Below are positions 1 through 7,631 of a stretch of DNA of 64,000 nt, piece by piece. The position numbers were made by a program, and so were the translations under genes. Below the pieces are notes generated by a model. It worked only from the letters and a program-made list of their open reading frames with translations, did not search any database and was not told the DNA's origin. The stretch is from an uncultured Bacteroidales bacterium. Its GTDB lineage: Bacteria > Bacteroidota > Bacteroidia > Bacteroidales > F082. The stretch covers positions 10,570-74,569 of the forward strand of contig CALEMB010000102.1 of assembly GCA_937902805.1 (NCBI GenBank), in the 5' to 3' direction. The number at the start of each line of letters is the position of its first letter. Position 1 is the first letter of the stretch.

Positions 1-1654
1 GCTCGTCGAGGATGTAGAGCACTCCTGTCAGTTGCGATCCGATTTGGGTGGCTAAGCGGATACGTTGTGCCTCGCCGCCCGAGAGCGATGCCGCTGGACG
101 GTTCATGTTGAGGTAGTCGATGCCGATGTCCAGGAGGAAATGCACACGTTTATGGATTTCACGCAGTATTTCCTTGGCGATATCATTTTGTCTTTCGGTG
201 AGTTTTGAGGGTAGTTCATCAATCCACTTGCCAAGTGAAATCGTGTCCATATTGGCCACTTCTGCGATGTTTTTCCCGTCAATGCGGAACCATTGTGCTT
301 CCTTCTTGAGTCTTGAACCACCGCACATAGGACAGCTGACATGGTTCATGAACGAGCCAGCCCAACGTGCAATAGCTGCTGAAGCCTCTTCGTTGTTCTG
401 ACTCTCGATGAAATTGATGATGCCCTCGAAATTGATTTTATAGGTCGAGGTGATGCCGAGGGTCTCGCGCTTCACGTCGAAGGTCTCGTTGGTGCCATAG
501 AGGATGACATCAAGGGCTTCGTCGGTGAAGTCTTTCAGTGGTGTGTCCAAGGTGTAGCCATATTTCAGACCTATGGCTTCCAACTGTTTGAAGATCCAGC
601 TGCCAGCCTTATATTCACCTGTTGGGGCGAGGCCGCCTTTGCGGAGGCTCAGGTTCGGATTCGGGATGAGTTTCTCTTTGTCGACGACGGCGATTTCACC
701 TAGGCCGTTGCACTTGGGACAGGCACCGTAGGGCGAGTTGAACGAGAAGGTATTGGGCTCGGGGTCTTCGTAAGACAATCCAGTAGAGGGACACATTAGT
801 AATCGGCTAAAGTATCTCAGTGGGGAGGTATGAGGTTTTGAGGTTTGAGGTATGAGGTGTGAGTCTGCGCTCATGTCATCCCTGCGGAGGGTTGTGGGGG
901 GCATGGGATCTATGAGTGGGGTGTCATTATCCAATACCATCAACAGGCCCTTACCGTAACGGAAAGCAGTCTGCACCGATTTCTTGATGCGGCTGAGACT
1001 ATCTTCGTGTACTTCGATGCGGTCAATGACGATTTCGATGTCGTGGGTCTTGTAGCGGTCCACCATCATCCCGAATTCAATCTCGCGCATCACACCGTCC
1101 ACACGCACTCTTGTAAATCCCGCCTGACGGATATGCTCGAACAGCTCGCGGTAATGGCCTTTACGACCTCTAACCGAAGGTGCCAAGATATTGATGCGTC
1201 GGCCTTGGAAATCTTTTAGGATTAGGTCTGTGATTTGCTCCTCGGTGTAGCGCACCATCTTTTCGCCCGTGTTGTAGGAATAAGCCTCACCGATACGAGC
1301 ATACAAAAGGCGCAGGAAATCATAAATCTCGGTGATGGTGCCCACGGTGGAACGCGGGTTCTTGTTCACCGACTTCTGCTCGATGGAAATTACGGGGCTC
1401 AATCCGGTGATTTTGTCGACATCGGGGCGCTCCATATTGCCGATGAACTGCCGCGCGTAGGCCGAGAAGCTCTCCATGTAGCGGCGTTGCCCCTCGGCAT
1501 AAATCGTGTCGAAGGCCAACGACGATTTTCCGCTCCCGCTGATGCCGGTGACGACCACCAGGGCGTTGCGTGGAATGGAAAGGTCGATGTTTTTTAGGTT
1601 GTTCTCCCGAGCACCGAGGATTTCTAGGTTTTTATCTTCTGAAAATTCGTTCAT
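1..1654 (-). CDS. uvrA: UvrA, excinuclease ABC subunit A (partial, N-terminal part)
   Basis: DNA damage-recognition ATPase of nucleotide excision repair. The frame stays open to the window edge, so about 550 N-terminal residues are present and the rest lies outside. Visible are the first Walker A (GISGSGKSS, about residues 31-39), the strongly conserved SAYARQF and ERPDVDKI stretches, one zinc-binding CPKC pair, a second Cys pair in CPMCGGSRL, and the ABC signature LSGGEAQR followed by YILDE at the edge. The start ATG at 1654 overlaps the stop of the upstream lytic transglycosylase gene as ATGA, so translation is probably coupled. Odd: between MVLD and LRYFS, where relatives have only a few residues, there are about 35 extra residues encoded by a palindromic repeat (see 870-916). 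The frame is kept, so the protein is probably functional. Confidence 0.95.
   Translation of the reverse strand, partial: MNEFSEDKNLEILGARENNLKNIDLSIPRNALVVVTGISGSGKSSLAFDTIYAEGQRRYMESFSAYARQFIGNMERPDVDKITGLSPVISIEQKSVNKNPRSTVGTITEIYDFLRLLYARIGEAYSYNTGEKMVRYTEEQITDLILKDFQGRRINILAPSVRGRKGHYRELFEHIRQAGFTRVRVDGVMREIEFGMMVDRYKTHDIEIVIDRIEVHEDSLSRIKKSVQTAFRYGKGLLMVLDNDTPLIDPMPPTTLRRDDMSADSHLIPQTSKPHTSPLRYFSRLLMCPSTGLSYEDPEPNTFSFNSPYGACPKCNGLGEIAVVDKEKLIPNPNLSLRKGGLAPTGEYKAGSWIFKQLEAIGLKYGYTLDTPLKDFTDEALDVILYGTNETFDVKRETLGITSTYKINFEGIINFIESQNNEEASAAIARWAGSFMNHVSCPMCGGSRLKKEAQWFRIDGKNIAEVANMDTISLGKWIDELPSKLTERQNDIAKEILREIHKRVHFLLDIGIDYLNMNRPAASLSGGEAQRIRLATQIGSQLTGVLYILDE
870..916. repeat. VIPAQAG-type palindromic repeat embedded in uvrA
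   Basis: The arms CTCAT and ATGAG enclose GTCATCCC ... GGGATC. This is the same core as the elements at 26618-26711 and 50417-50471. It is inserted in frame in uvrA. The neighbouring stretch at about 826-865 is a run of GAGGTNTGAGG-like direct repeats, so the whole extra segment (about 823-930) looks like former non-coding repeat DNA. Confidence 0.7.
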
Positions 1655-2634
1655 TCCGCTTTTCTCATTTGTCCATGCGTCTTGGCATAATCTCCTGTCG
1701 GAATCTTAATCTCATAACTGTTGCCTGGCGAAACCGTCAGCGAGTTGCTGCGCAGCCAGGGGTTGAAGTATTTCAACAGCTTGAGGTTGGTGCCTTGGCG
1801 GTATGCGAAATCCGTCAAATTGGGAATGGACTGCACGACAGTCACAGTCTTGGTCTCAAGAGGCCGGTACCAGCCATTGTCGCGGATTTGGTAGCCGTAT
1901 TTCTCTGGGTTCTCCGTGATGAGTTTCAGGGCGAGGATGCGGAACACGTAGCGTTGTGCCTCTTCAGGCAGAATCATGTCGTAGTACGAGTTCACGCGTT
2001 GCTCCTCTATGGACCTGGTAATGCGTCCGTTGCCACAATTGAAAGCCGCCGCCGCTGCCGTCCAGCTGCCGAATTTGCTATAGGATTCCTTGAGGTATTT
2101 GCATGCGGCAACAGTCTCTTTCTCAACGTTGTAGCGCATATCCACCTCCTTGTTGATTTCCAAGCCGTATTGTTTGCCTGTGGCTTCGAGGAACTGCCAG
2201 AAACCGACGGCCTTGGAAGGCGAGACAGCATTGGTCAGTTCACTCTCAATCATAGCGAGGTATTTGAAATCTTCAGGCAGACCGTTTTTCCTCATGATAG
2301 GCTCCATCACGGGGAACCAGCGCGTGGTGCGTTTCAATAACAATAGGGTGGCGGAATGTCTGTATGAGTTGACGATGATTTCCCTTTCCAAACGCTCGCG
2401 GACATAAAACAGGTCGAGCGGCACTTCCTCGCCGCAGAATTCCATCGTTGCGGGCAGCTCGATGTCGTGTGTGAAGTGGTCGATGCTGCCGAAGGAAAGG
2501 TATTCGCGGTCGGTGCCTTCGTAGGCTTCCAGTTGCTCGTCATTGGCTTGTGCCAGCGAAAAAGTGATGGCTGATGCTACACCTATTAATATAATAGCGA
2601 TGCTGCAAGCGATGAGGAGGGTTCGAGTTTTCAT
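1651..2634 (-). CDS. Membrane-associated lytic transglycosylase (MltD/SLT type)
   Basis: Predicted peptidoglycan-cleaving lytic transglycosylase of 327 aa. The N-terminus has a single hydrophobic segment ([18 protein letters not shown]), acting as signal anchor or signal peptide. The SLT domain spans roughly residues 110-240: the likely catalytic glutamate is in [23 protein letters not shown], followed by AAFNCGNG and later YVFRILA. A short C-terminal region contains YEIKIPTG, like a degraded LysM motif. I prefer the ATG at 2634 because the hydrophobic segment then follows directly; an ATG at 2655 would add seven residues. Its stop overlaps the uvrA start. The family acts in cell-wall turnover in the periplasm. 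Confidence 0.88.
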   Translation of the reverse strand: MKTRTLLIACSIAIILIGVASAITFSLAQANDEQLEAYEGTDREYLSFGSIDHFTHDIELPATMEFCGEEVPLDLFYVRERLEREIIVNSYRHSATLLLLKRTTRWFPVMEPIMRKNGLPEDFKYLAMIESELTNAVSPSKAVGFWQFLEATGKQYGLEINKEVDMRYNVEKETVAACKYLKESYSKFGSWTAAAAAFNCGNGRITRSIEEQRVNSYYDMILPEEAQRYVFRILALKLITENPEKYGYQIRDNGWYRPLETKTVTVVQSIPNLTDFAYRQGTNLKLLKYFNPWLRSNSLTVSPGNSYEIKIPTGDYAKTHGQMRKAE

Positions 2635-2664
2635 ATTTCGGATTTCAAATTTCAATATTTGTCT

Positions 2665-2742
2665 TGCTTTCAGCTCTCAGCAATCAGCTTTCAGCAGTCG
2701 GAACCGAGCTGATAGCTGACTGCTGATGGCTGATAGCTAAAT
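2665..2742. repeat. Imperfect inverted TCAGC-rich repeat
   Basis: Between rfbC and the transglycosylase gene lies a run of AGCTNTCAGC/GCTGATAGCT units. The left and right halves are imperfect inverted copies able to form a long hairpin. It resembles the low-complexity intergenic repeats common in Bacteroidota. It could attenuate readthrough between the two minus-strand genes, but no clear U-tract is present. Confidence 0.6.
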
Positions 2743-2749
2743 ATATGGA

Positions 2750-3292
2750 TCAAAACGGACTAACAAAATCCTTAAACATCGGCGACACCTTATCCTTTTC
2801 AGAGAGAATCGGGTTTTCAATGTCCCAATGGATGTTCAAGTCGGGGTCGTTCCAGCGGATGCTGCCTTCCGAGGCCTTGTTGTAGACGTTGGTGCACTTG
2901 TAGGTGAACACCGAATAATCCTCCAGGCACGCAAAGCCATGTGCAAATCCTTCGGGAATCCAGTACATGAACTTGTTGCCTTCGGTCAGCACGACCGACT
3001 CCCACTGTCCGTAGGTTGGAGAGCCTTTCCGCAGGTCGACGGCCACGTCCATGACGGCACCTTTCACCACACGGACGAGTTTGCCTTGCGCAAAAGGAGG
3101 CTTCTGGAAATGCAGCCCACGCAACACACCCTTCATCGACTGCGATTCGTTGTCCTGCACGAAGGTCATGTCGAGGCCATGCTCTTGGAAACGCTGCTTG
3201 TTGTAGCTCTCGAAGAAATAGCCGCGTTCATCCAAAAACACGTCGGGCTTAATGACCAGGAGGTCTTTTATTTTGGTTTCAATTATCTCCAT
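2750..3292 (-). CDS. rfbC: dTDP-4-dehydrorhamnose 3,5-epimerase
   Basis: 180 aa, the normal length for RfbC/RmlC, a cupin-fold epimerase converting dTDP-4-dehydro-6-deoxy-glucose to the L-lyxo isomer in dTDP-L-rhamnose synthesis for surface polysaccharide. Family signatures are visible: DERGYFFESYN near the N-terminus, QDNESQS, the catalytic-histidine stretch LRGLHFQ, VRVVKGAVMDVAVDLR, and the second active-site region YWIPEGFAHGF with FTYKCTN. The other rhamnose genes (rfbA, rfbB, rfbD) are not adjacent. The gene lies between lpdA upstream and the transglycosylase downstream, all on the minus strand. Confidence 0.95.
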   Translation of the reverse strand: MEIIETKIKDLLVIKPDVFLDERGYFFESYNKQRFQEHGLDMTFVQDNESQSMKGVLRGLHFQKPPFAQGKLVRVVKGAVMDVAVDLRKGSPTYGQWESVVLTEGNKFMYWIPEGFAHGFACLEDYSVFTYKCTNVYNKASEGSIRWNDPDLNIHWDIENPILSEKDKVSPMFKDFVSPF

Positions 3293-3310
3293 AATGTTTC
3301 GATTGGGTCG

Positions 3311-3338
3311 GTAGAGACGCGGCGCGCCACGTCTCTAC
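3311..3338. repeat. GTAGAGACG palindrome
   Basis: GTAGAGACG and CGTCTCTAC enclose a GC-rich, itself palindromic centre (GGCGCGCC). It lies in the 59-bp gap between lpdA and rfbC. A relative with an AT-rich centre lies at 25712-25739. These look like a dispersed REP-like element and may also act as a stem-loop in the mRNA. Confidence 0.7.
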
Positions 3339-3351
3339 AAACGACCAATGA

Positions 3352-4743
3352 TTATAGATGCACGCATTCACCAAACGCTGCAGCAGCCGCTTCCATGATG
3401 CCTTCCGACATAGTGGGGTGCGGGAACACGGCACGGATGATGTCTTCGCCCTTGGCCCCCAGCTCACGGCAGAGCACAGCAGAGGCCACCATTTCGGTGA
3501 CGTTGTCACCGACCATGTGGCAGCCGAGCCAGTCGCCAGTCTTGGCATCGAAGACGACCTTGATGAAGCCGTCGCGGTTGCCCGCAGCGGTAGCCTTGCC
3601 CGAGGCTGTGAAGGGGAATTTACCGATCTTCACCTCGTAGCCCGCTGCGATGGCTTTGGCCTCGCTTAAGCCGACAGAGGCGATTTCGGGTGTGGTATAG
3701 GTGCAGCCAGGGATGTTGGCGTAGTTCAGCGGTTTGGGGTTCAGGCCGCAAATCTTCTCCACGCAGATGATGGCTTCGTGGTCGGCCTTGTGAGCCAAAG
3801 CGGGACCATGCACGATGTCGCCGATGGCATAGATGCCCGGCACGTTGGTGCGATAGTAGTCGTCCACGTTGATCTTGCCACGCTCGGTGGTGATGCCGAG
3901 CTCTTCAAGGCCGAGGTTGTCGATGTTGGTCTGCACGCCGACGGCGGACAAAACGATGTCGGCCTCCACGGTCTTCTCGCCCTTCTTGGTGCTGATAGTG
4001 CAGACGCACTTCTCGCCCGTGGTGTCGACATGCGTCACCGAGGCTTCGGTCATCACGGTCATCTTCAGCTTCTTGAAGGCGCGCTCCACTTGCTTGGAGA
4101 CTTCTTCGTCCTCGTTCGGGACCACGTTGGGCAGGAACTCGACGAGGGTCACCTTCACACCCATAGAGGTGAAGAAGAAGGCGAACTCGGAGCCAATGGC
4201 ACCCGATCCGACTACGACCATGCTCTCGGGCAGCTTGTCCAAGACGAGGGCTTGACGATAGCCGATGATTTTCTTGCCGTCGATGGGCAGGGCGGGCAGC
4301 TCGCGCACGCGTGAGCCAGTGGCGAGGATGATGTCGTCAGCCTCGTAGAGGGTCTTGTTGCCTTCGGCATCGGTCACTTCCACCTGTTTGTCGGCAGTGA
4401 GCTTGCCGTAGCCGGCGATAACTTCCACATTGTTCTTCTTGAAGAGGTATTGCACGCCTTTGCTCATGGTGTCGGCCACGCCACGGCTGCGGGCCACGAC
4501 GGCTTCCATGTCGGGTTTCACTTCGCCTTCCACCTTGATGCCGTAGTTCTCGGCATGGTTGATGTAGGTGTAGACCTGCGCGCTCTTCAGCAGGGCTTTG
4601 GTGGGGATGCAGCCCCAGTTGAGGCAGATGCCGCCCACTTCGGCCTTCTCGACTACGGCCACTTTCTTACCCAGTTGCGATGCTCTGATGGCAGCCACAT
4701 AGCCTCCCGGGCCGCTGCCGATAACGATGATGTCGTATTTCAT
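3352..4743 (-). CDS. lpdA: Dihydrolipoyl dehydrogenase
   Basis: 463 aa FAD-dependent disulfide oxidoreductase that reoxidises dihydrolipoamide of 2-oxoacid dehydrogenase or glycine-cleavage complexes using NAD. Visible in order: FAD-binding GSGPGGYVAA (residues 9-18), the redox disulfide CLNWGC (Cys40/Cys45), the NAD-binding glycine motif VVVGSGAIGSEFA, the second FAD contact YAIGDI, and the C-terminal catalytic HPHPTMSE. No E1/E2 genes are adjacent, so the partner complex is not shown here. A -7 box for this gene is at 4777-4784. Confidence 0.95.
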   Translation of the reverse strand: MKYDIIVIGSGPGGYVAAIRASQLGKKVAVVEKAEVGGICLNWGCIPTKALLKSAQVYTYINHAENYGIKVEGEVKPDMEAVVARSRGVADTMSKGVQYLFKKNNVEVIAGYGKLTADKQVEVTDAEGNKTLYEADDIILATGSRVRELPALPIDGKKIIGYRQALVLDKLPESMVVVGSGAIGSEFAFFFTSMGVKVTLVEFLPNVVPNEDEEVSKQVERAFKKLKMTVMTEASVTHVDTTGEKCVCTISTKKGEKTVEADIVLSAVGVQTNIDNLGLEELGITTERGKINVDDYYRTNVPGIYAIGDIVHGPALAHKADHEAIICVEKICGLNPKPLNYANIPGCTYTTPEIASVGLSEAKAIAAGYEVKIGKFPFTASGKATAAGNRDGFIKVVFDAKTGDWLGCHMVGDNVTEMVASAVLCRELGAKGEDIIRAVFPHPTMSEGIMEAAAAAFGECVHL

Positions 4744-4776
4744 ATTGGTGTGCTTTTAATGATTTCAATTAAACTG

Positions 4777-4804
4777 CGAAAATACGAAAAAATCCACAAT
4801 TGGC
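4777..4804 (-). promoter_or_regulatory. Probable lpdA promoter
   Basis: On the minus strand TATTTTCG (4784-4777), one base off TAnnTTTG, is preceded 19 bp upstream by GTTG. This matches the Bacteroidota -33/-7 arrangement about 35 bp before the lpdA ATG. Confidence 0.5.
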
Positions 4805-4861
4805 AACGAAACCATAAAAGGTAGATTTTCAACCGCTAATGTTGATAAGTTTTCATGCCTA

Positions 4862-4877
4862 TAAGTAAATTTACTTA
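4862..4877. promoter_or_regulatory. Perfect 16-bp palindromic operator, kinase operon
   Basis: TAAGTAAATTTACTTA is its own reverse complement and is followed by CAACT. The -7 box TATTTTTG begins at 4900, exactly 22 bp after the palindrome. An identical palindrome with the same CAACT extension and the same 22-bp spacing precedes the surface-protein operon at 7513. An outer pair GTTTTCAT (4849-4856) and ATGAAAAC (4887-4894) flanks this copy only. It lies where a -33 element would be, so it is best read as an activator site. The binding protein is unknown; the regulator at 6866 is the natural candidate. Confidence 0.8.
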
Positions 4878-4899
4878 CAACTACTTATGAAAACATTGC

Positions 4900-4907
4900 T
4901 ATTTTTG
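4900..4907 (+). promoter_or_regulatory. -7 promoter element, kinase/regulator operon
   Basis: TATTTTTG matches the Bacteroidota TAnnTTTG -7 consensus. No TTTG -33 element is seen at the usual spacing; the palindrome at 4862-4877 is there instead, as expected for an activator-dependent promoter. Confidence 0.65.
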
Positions 4908-5015
4908 TATGATTATAACTGAATATAAAGATTCATGAGAGATTGTAAGTTTATACGAAATTATATTAAATTGATTGGTTTTCAACCTGTTCCAATCTTA
5001 CAGAGTAAGGTTAGG

Positions 5016-6869
5016 ATGGTGTGTGGAAAGCTGGTTCTCGCCATAGTCCTTGCCAGTCTTTCACTTGGTTTGAAAGCGCAAGACGTTGATAGCCTAAGGA
5101 CCATGATATTGCAGTGCTTCAACGAGAGCAAGTTCGTCGAAGTGATTGACTACACCCAGCAGGCGTTGGAACTCTATGAACAGGCGGGCGACAAGTACAA
5201 CGTGGCGGGTTGCTACAACACCATCGCAGGTGCCTACATGCGCATGGGGCAATATGACGAAGCCATATACAACTACAACATCTGCACCGAGATTATGGAT
5301 GAAATCGGGGGCGATATGGCTGCCGTCAACAAACGCTATATCATGAACAACATCGCCTCGATTTATTTCGACATGGAGGAATATGACCAGTCGGAGGAGA
5401 TGTACTGGAAATGTATCGACATGCTGGGAGACCCGGGCGATGACCCGAAGGCTAACCTTGACCTTGCCACCTATTACCAAAATCTTTCGGGCGTGCGGAT
5501 GATGCAAGTTGGACTGATTGAAGCCGATGACCCTCAACACGACAAAACCCTCACTGATGCCATCGGGTTTGCCGAACAGGCATTGGCCTTGTCGCAACGC
5601 TACAACGACAATCAGGAAAAAATCATTAACCGCCGCATTGCCTTGTCGAGAGCTTATCATGCGGCAGGACGACTTGACGATGCCCATGCCGAACTCGACA
5701 CCGCGCTCGTCATTGCGCAACGTGAAAAAGAACTCTATTTCGAAACCACCATTGTCATGCTTAACGGCCAATATGCCTATGACCGTGGCGACAACAAGGC
5801 AGCCGAGCAACACTTCCTCAAAGCCTTGGATATGGCGAAAGGAAACCAGTACAACCAGATTTACTTGGAGTGTCTGCAAGGGGCATATCTATCCACAAGG
5901 GACTCAAATCCAGAGCGTTCCATCGGCTATCTTGAGGAATGCAACAAGATGAGGGATTCCATATACAACGAAGACCAGCAGGCTTTGATTCGCGACTACC
6001 AGGTGCGGTACCAAATGGCCGAGAAAGAACACGAACTGGAGTTGCAGGAAGAGAAAACCCGCGAAAGTCGCCGCTTGCTCTCCCTGTCGCTGCTTGCGGT
6101 GGCCTTGCTTCTCGTTTTGGTCGTGCTGCTGTGGCGCAATGCCGTCCAACGCAAGAAGACGAACGAAATGCTGACCCGCCACAATAATACCAAGGATCAA
6201 CTGTTTACAGTGGTCTCACACGACATCAAGACACCGGTGCTGGCGCAGGAGAAAATCCTTGACCTCGCCTGTGAGCACATCGATGACATGTCGTATGAAG
6301 ACTTGAAGGGAAGCCTGTTCGCACTGAAATCGTCAACGAAGGACTTGAAAGCCAAGATAATCAACATCATCACTTGGGTCAAGGGCATGATTGGCGACAC
6401 CAATAGCCAGGCCGAGCCTTTCAACCTAAGCGAGATGGCCGAAAAGGTGGTGCGCAGCCAAGCCTTCGAAATCGGGCAGAAGTCGCTGAAAGTCACCAAT
6501 GCCATCCCCAAGGACTGGATGGGCAACGACGACACCCAAATCATAGAGATGGTGTTGCAGAACATCTTCTCGAATGCAGTGAAATACTCTTTTGCCGATG
6601 GCGAAATCAGGTTGGAAGCTGAGGACGGTGGCGAGCGTTACCTGCTCAAGGTCATCGACCATGGCCGGGGCATCACCAAGGAAAAGCTAACCAAGCTGTT
6701 GAAGATGATGACCGCGTCGACCGAAGGCACCGAAGGCGAGTTGGGTACCGGCATCGGCCTTTACGTCAGCCAGCAGATGATGGCTCGTAACGGTGGAACC
6801 ATCACCATTGAAAGCGAAGAAGGGAAGGGGGCTACGGTAACCATGAGCATAAGGAAAGGAGCGCAATGA
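5016..6869 (+). CDS. TPR-containing sensor histidine kinase
   Basis: Signal-transducing membrane histidine kinase, 617 aa from the ATG at 5016. I chose this start because it gives a clean signal sequence (MVCGKLVLAIVLASLSLGLKAQ); an upstream ATG at 4935 would bury it. Residues about 30-330 are tetratricopeptide-like helical repeats (e.g. YNTIAGAYMRMGQYDEAIYNY), expected in the periplasm. A coiled-coil stretch rich in Glu precedes one transmembrane helix (about 354-375). The cytoplasmic part has a HisKA-like H-box SHDIKTP with His402, the ATPase N-box NIFSNAVKYS, the G1 motif DHGRGI and the G2 motif GTGIGLYV. It overlaps the response regulator gene by ATGA, so the two are co-translated partners. 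The signal sensed is unknown. Confidence 0.92.
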   Translation: MVCGKLVLAIVLASLSLGLKAQDVDSLRTMILQCFNESKFVEVIDYTQQALELYEQAGDKYNVAGCYNTIAGAYMRMGQYDEAIYNYNICTEIMDEIGGDMAAVNKRYIMNNIASIYFDMEEYDQSEEMYWKCIDMLGDPGDDPKANLDLATYYQNLSGVRMMQVGLIEADDPQHDKTLTDAIGFAEQALALSQRYNDNQEKIINRRIALSRAYHAAGRLDDAHAELDTALVIAQREKELYFETTIVMLNGQYAYDRGDNKAAEQHFLKALDMAKGNQYNQIYLECLQGAYLSTRDSNPERSIGYLEECNKMRDSIYNEDQQALIRDYQVRYQMAEKEHELELQEEKTRESRRLLSLSLLAVALLLVLVVLLWRNAVQRKKTNEMLTRHNNTKDQLFTVVSHDIKTPVLAQEKILDLACEHIDDMSYEDLKGSLFALKSSTKDLKAKIINIITWVKGMIGDTNSQAEPFNLSEMAEKVVRSQAFEIGQKSLKVTNAIPKDWMGNDDTQIIEMVLQNIFSNAVKYSFADGEIRLEAEDGGERYLLKVIDHGRGITKEKLTKLLKMMTASTEGTEGELGTGIGLYVSQQMMARNGGTITIESEEGKGATVTMSIRKGAQ

Positions 6870-7489
6870 CCCAACGACAGCCAATACGAATCCTCTTGGT
6901 GGAAGACCATCCGCTATATCGCATGGGCATCCGTTTGTCGCTCAACTACTCGGGCTTGAGTTGCGTCGTTGTGGCCGAGGCCGACGACGTGAGGACTGCC
7001 AAGAACTATCTCGACCAACACGGCAACGAGGTGGATCTGATTCTGCTTGATTACTTCCTTCCCGACGGAAACGGCATCGACGTGATCCGTCATGCGCGGG
7101 ATTGTTACCCCAATATCAAAATAGTCCTGCTTTCGGGCGAAAACAAGAACCCTGAAGTCGTAGCCCGCACCCGAGGCCTTGTGGATGGTAATTTGGGCAA
7201 GGATGTGGAACCTGAAGCCCTGAAGGAAGAACTTAATGCCTTGTTCGGCATCGATGGTTACGACGAAGACAAGCAATACCGCATCAGCGCAAAAGCCGAC
7301 CTCTCGGCGCGCGAAATAGAAATCATCCAACTGTGCGCCAACGGCATGACGGCGCAGCAGATAGCCGACCACCTCGGCCTCAGCCGCCGCACTGTGGAGG
7401 TGCACAAAAGCCACATCTTCGAAAAACTCGACCTCAAGACCACGGCAGACCTCGTGAAATATGCCTACGATGCCGGATTGGTGAAATGA
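6866..7489 (+). CDS. NarL/FixJ-family response regulator
   Basis: 207 aa DNA-binding response regulator, cognate to the kinase it overlaps by 4 nt. The receiver domain (about 1-130) shows the acidic pocket VEDH (Glu13/Asp14), the phospho-acceptor Asp62 in LILLDYFLPDG, the LLSGE switch region and the conserved Lys in LGKD. The C-terminal LuxR-type helix-turn-helix (about 143-207) reads LSAREIEIIQLCANGMTAQQIADHLGLSRRTVEVHKSHI, split here at GMTAQQ for clarity of the recognition helix SRRTVEVHKSHI. NarL-type regulators bind as dimers to short inverted repeats. The two identical palindromes at 4862 and 7513 are therefore plausible targets, implying autoregulation and control of the downstream giant-protein operon. 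This last step is inference. Confidence 0.92.
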   Translation: MTQRQPIRILLVEDHPLYRMGIRLSLNYSGLSCVVVAEADDVRTAKNYLDQHGNEVDLILLDYFLPDGNGIDVIRHARDCYPNIKIVLLSGENKNPEVVARTRGLVDGNLGKDVEPEALKEELNALFGIDGYDEDKQYRISAKADLSAREIEIIQLCANGMTAQQIADHLGLSRRTVEVHKSHIFEKLDLKTTADLVKYAYDAGLVK

Positions 7490-7512
7490 AATTGTTGTTT
7501 TTTTTGAGTTGC

Positions 7513-7528
7513 TAAGTAAATTTACTTA
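7513..7528. promoter_or_regulatory. Perfect 16-bp palindromic operator, surface-protein operon
   Basis: Second copy of TAAGTAAATTTACTTA, again followed by CAACT and again ending 22 bp before a TATTTTTG box (7551-7558). The 17 bases between CAACT and the -7 box differ from those in the first copy, so conservation is confined to the palindrome, its CAACT extension and the spacing. Confidence 0.8.
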
Positions 7529-7550
7529 CAACTGTCCCCCACATAGGCTA

Positions 7551-7558
7551 TATTTTTG
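7551..7558 (+). promoter_or_regulatory. -7 promoter element, surface-protein operon
   Basis: TATTTTTG followed by GTA, as at the kinase promoter. The leader to the ATG at 7632 is about 70 nt and A-rich with no Shine-Dalgarno sequence, normal for Bacteroidota. Confidence 0.65.
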
Positions 7559-7631
7559 TAGACTATAATTTTTTATGGTTCCTGAACAAAAACAACAAAC
7601 AAAACAACAAATACGTAAAAACTAATTCATT

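Noticed and set aside
2665..2742. tRNA-like or CRISPR-like structure between rfbC and the transglycosylase gene
   Set aside because: No acceptor stem or anticodon arm and no regular spacers; it is a simple inverted TCAGC-type repeat.
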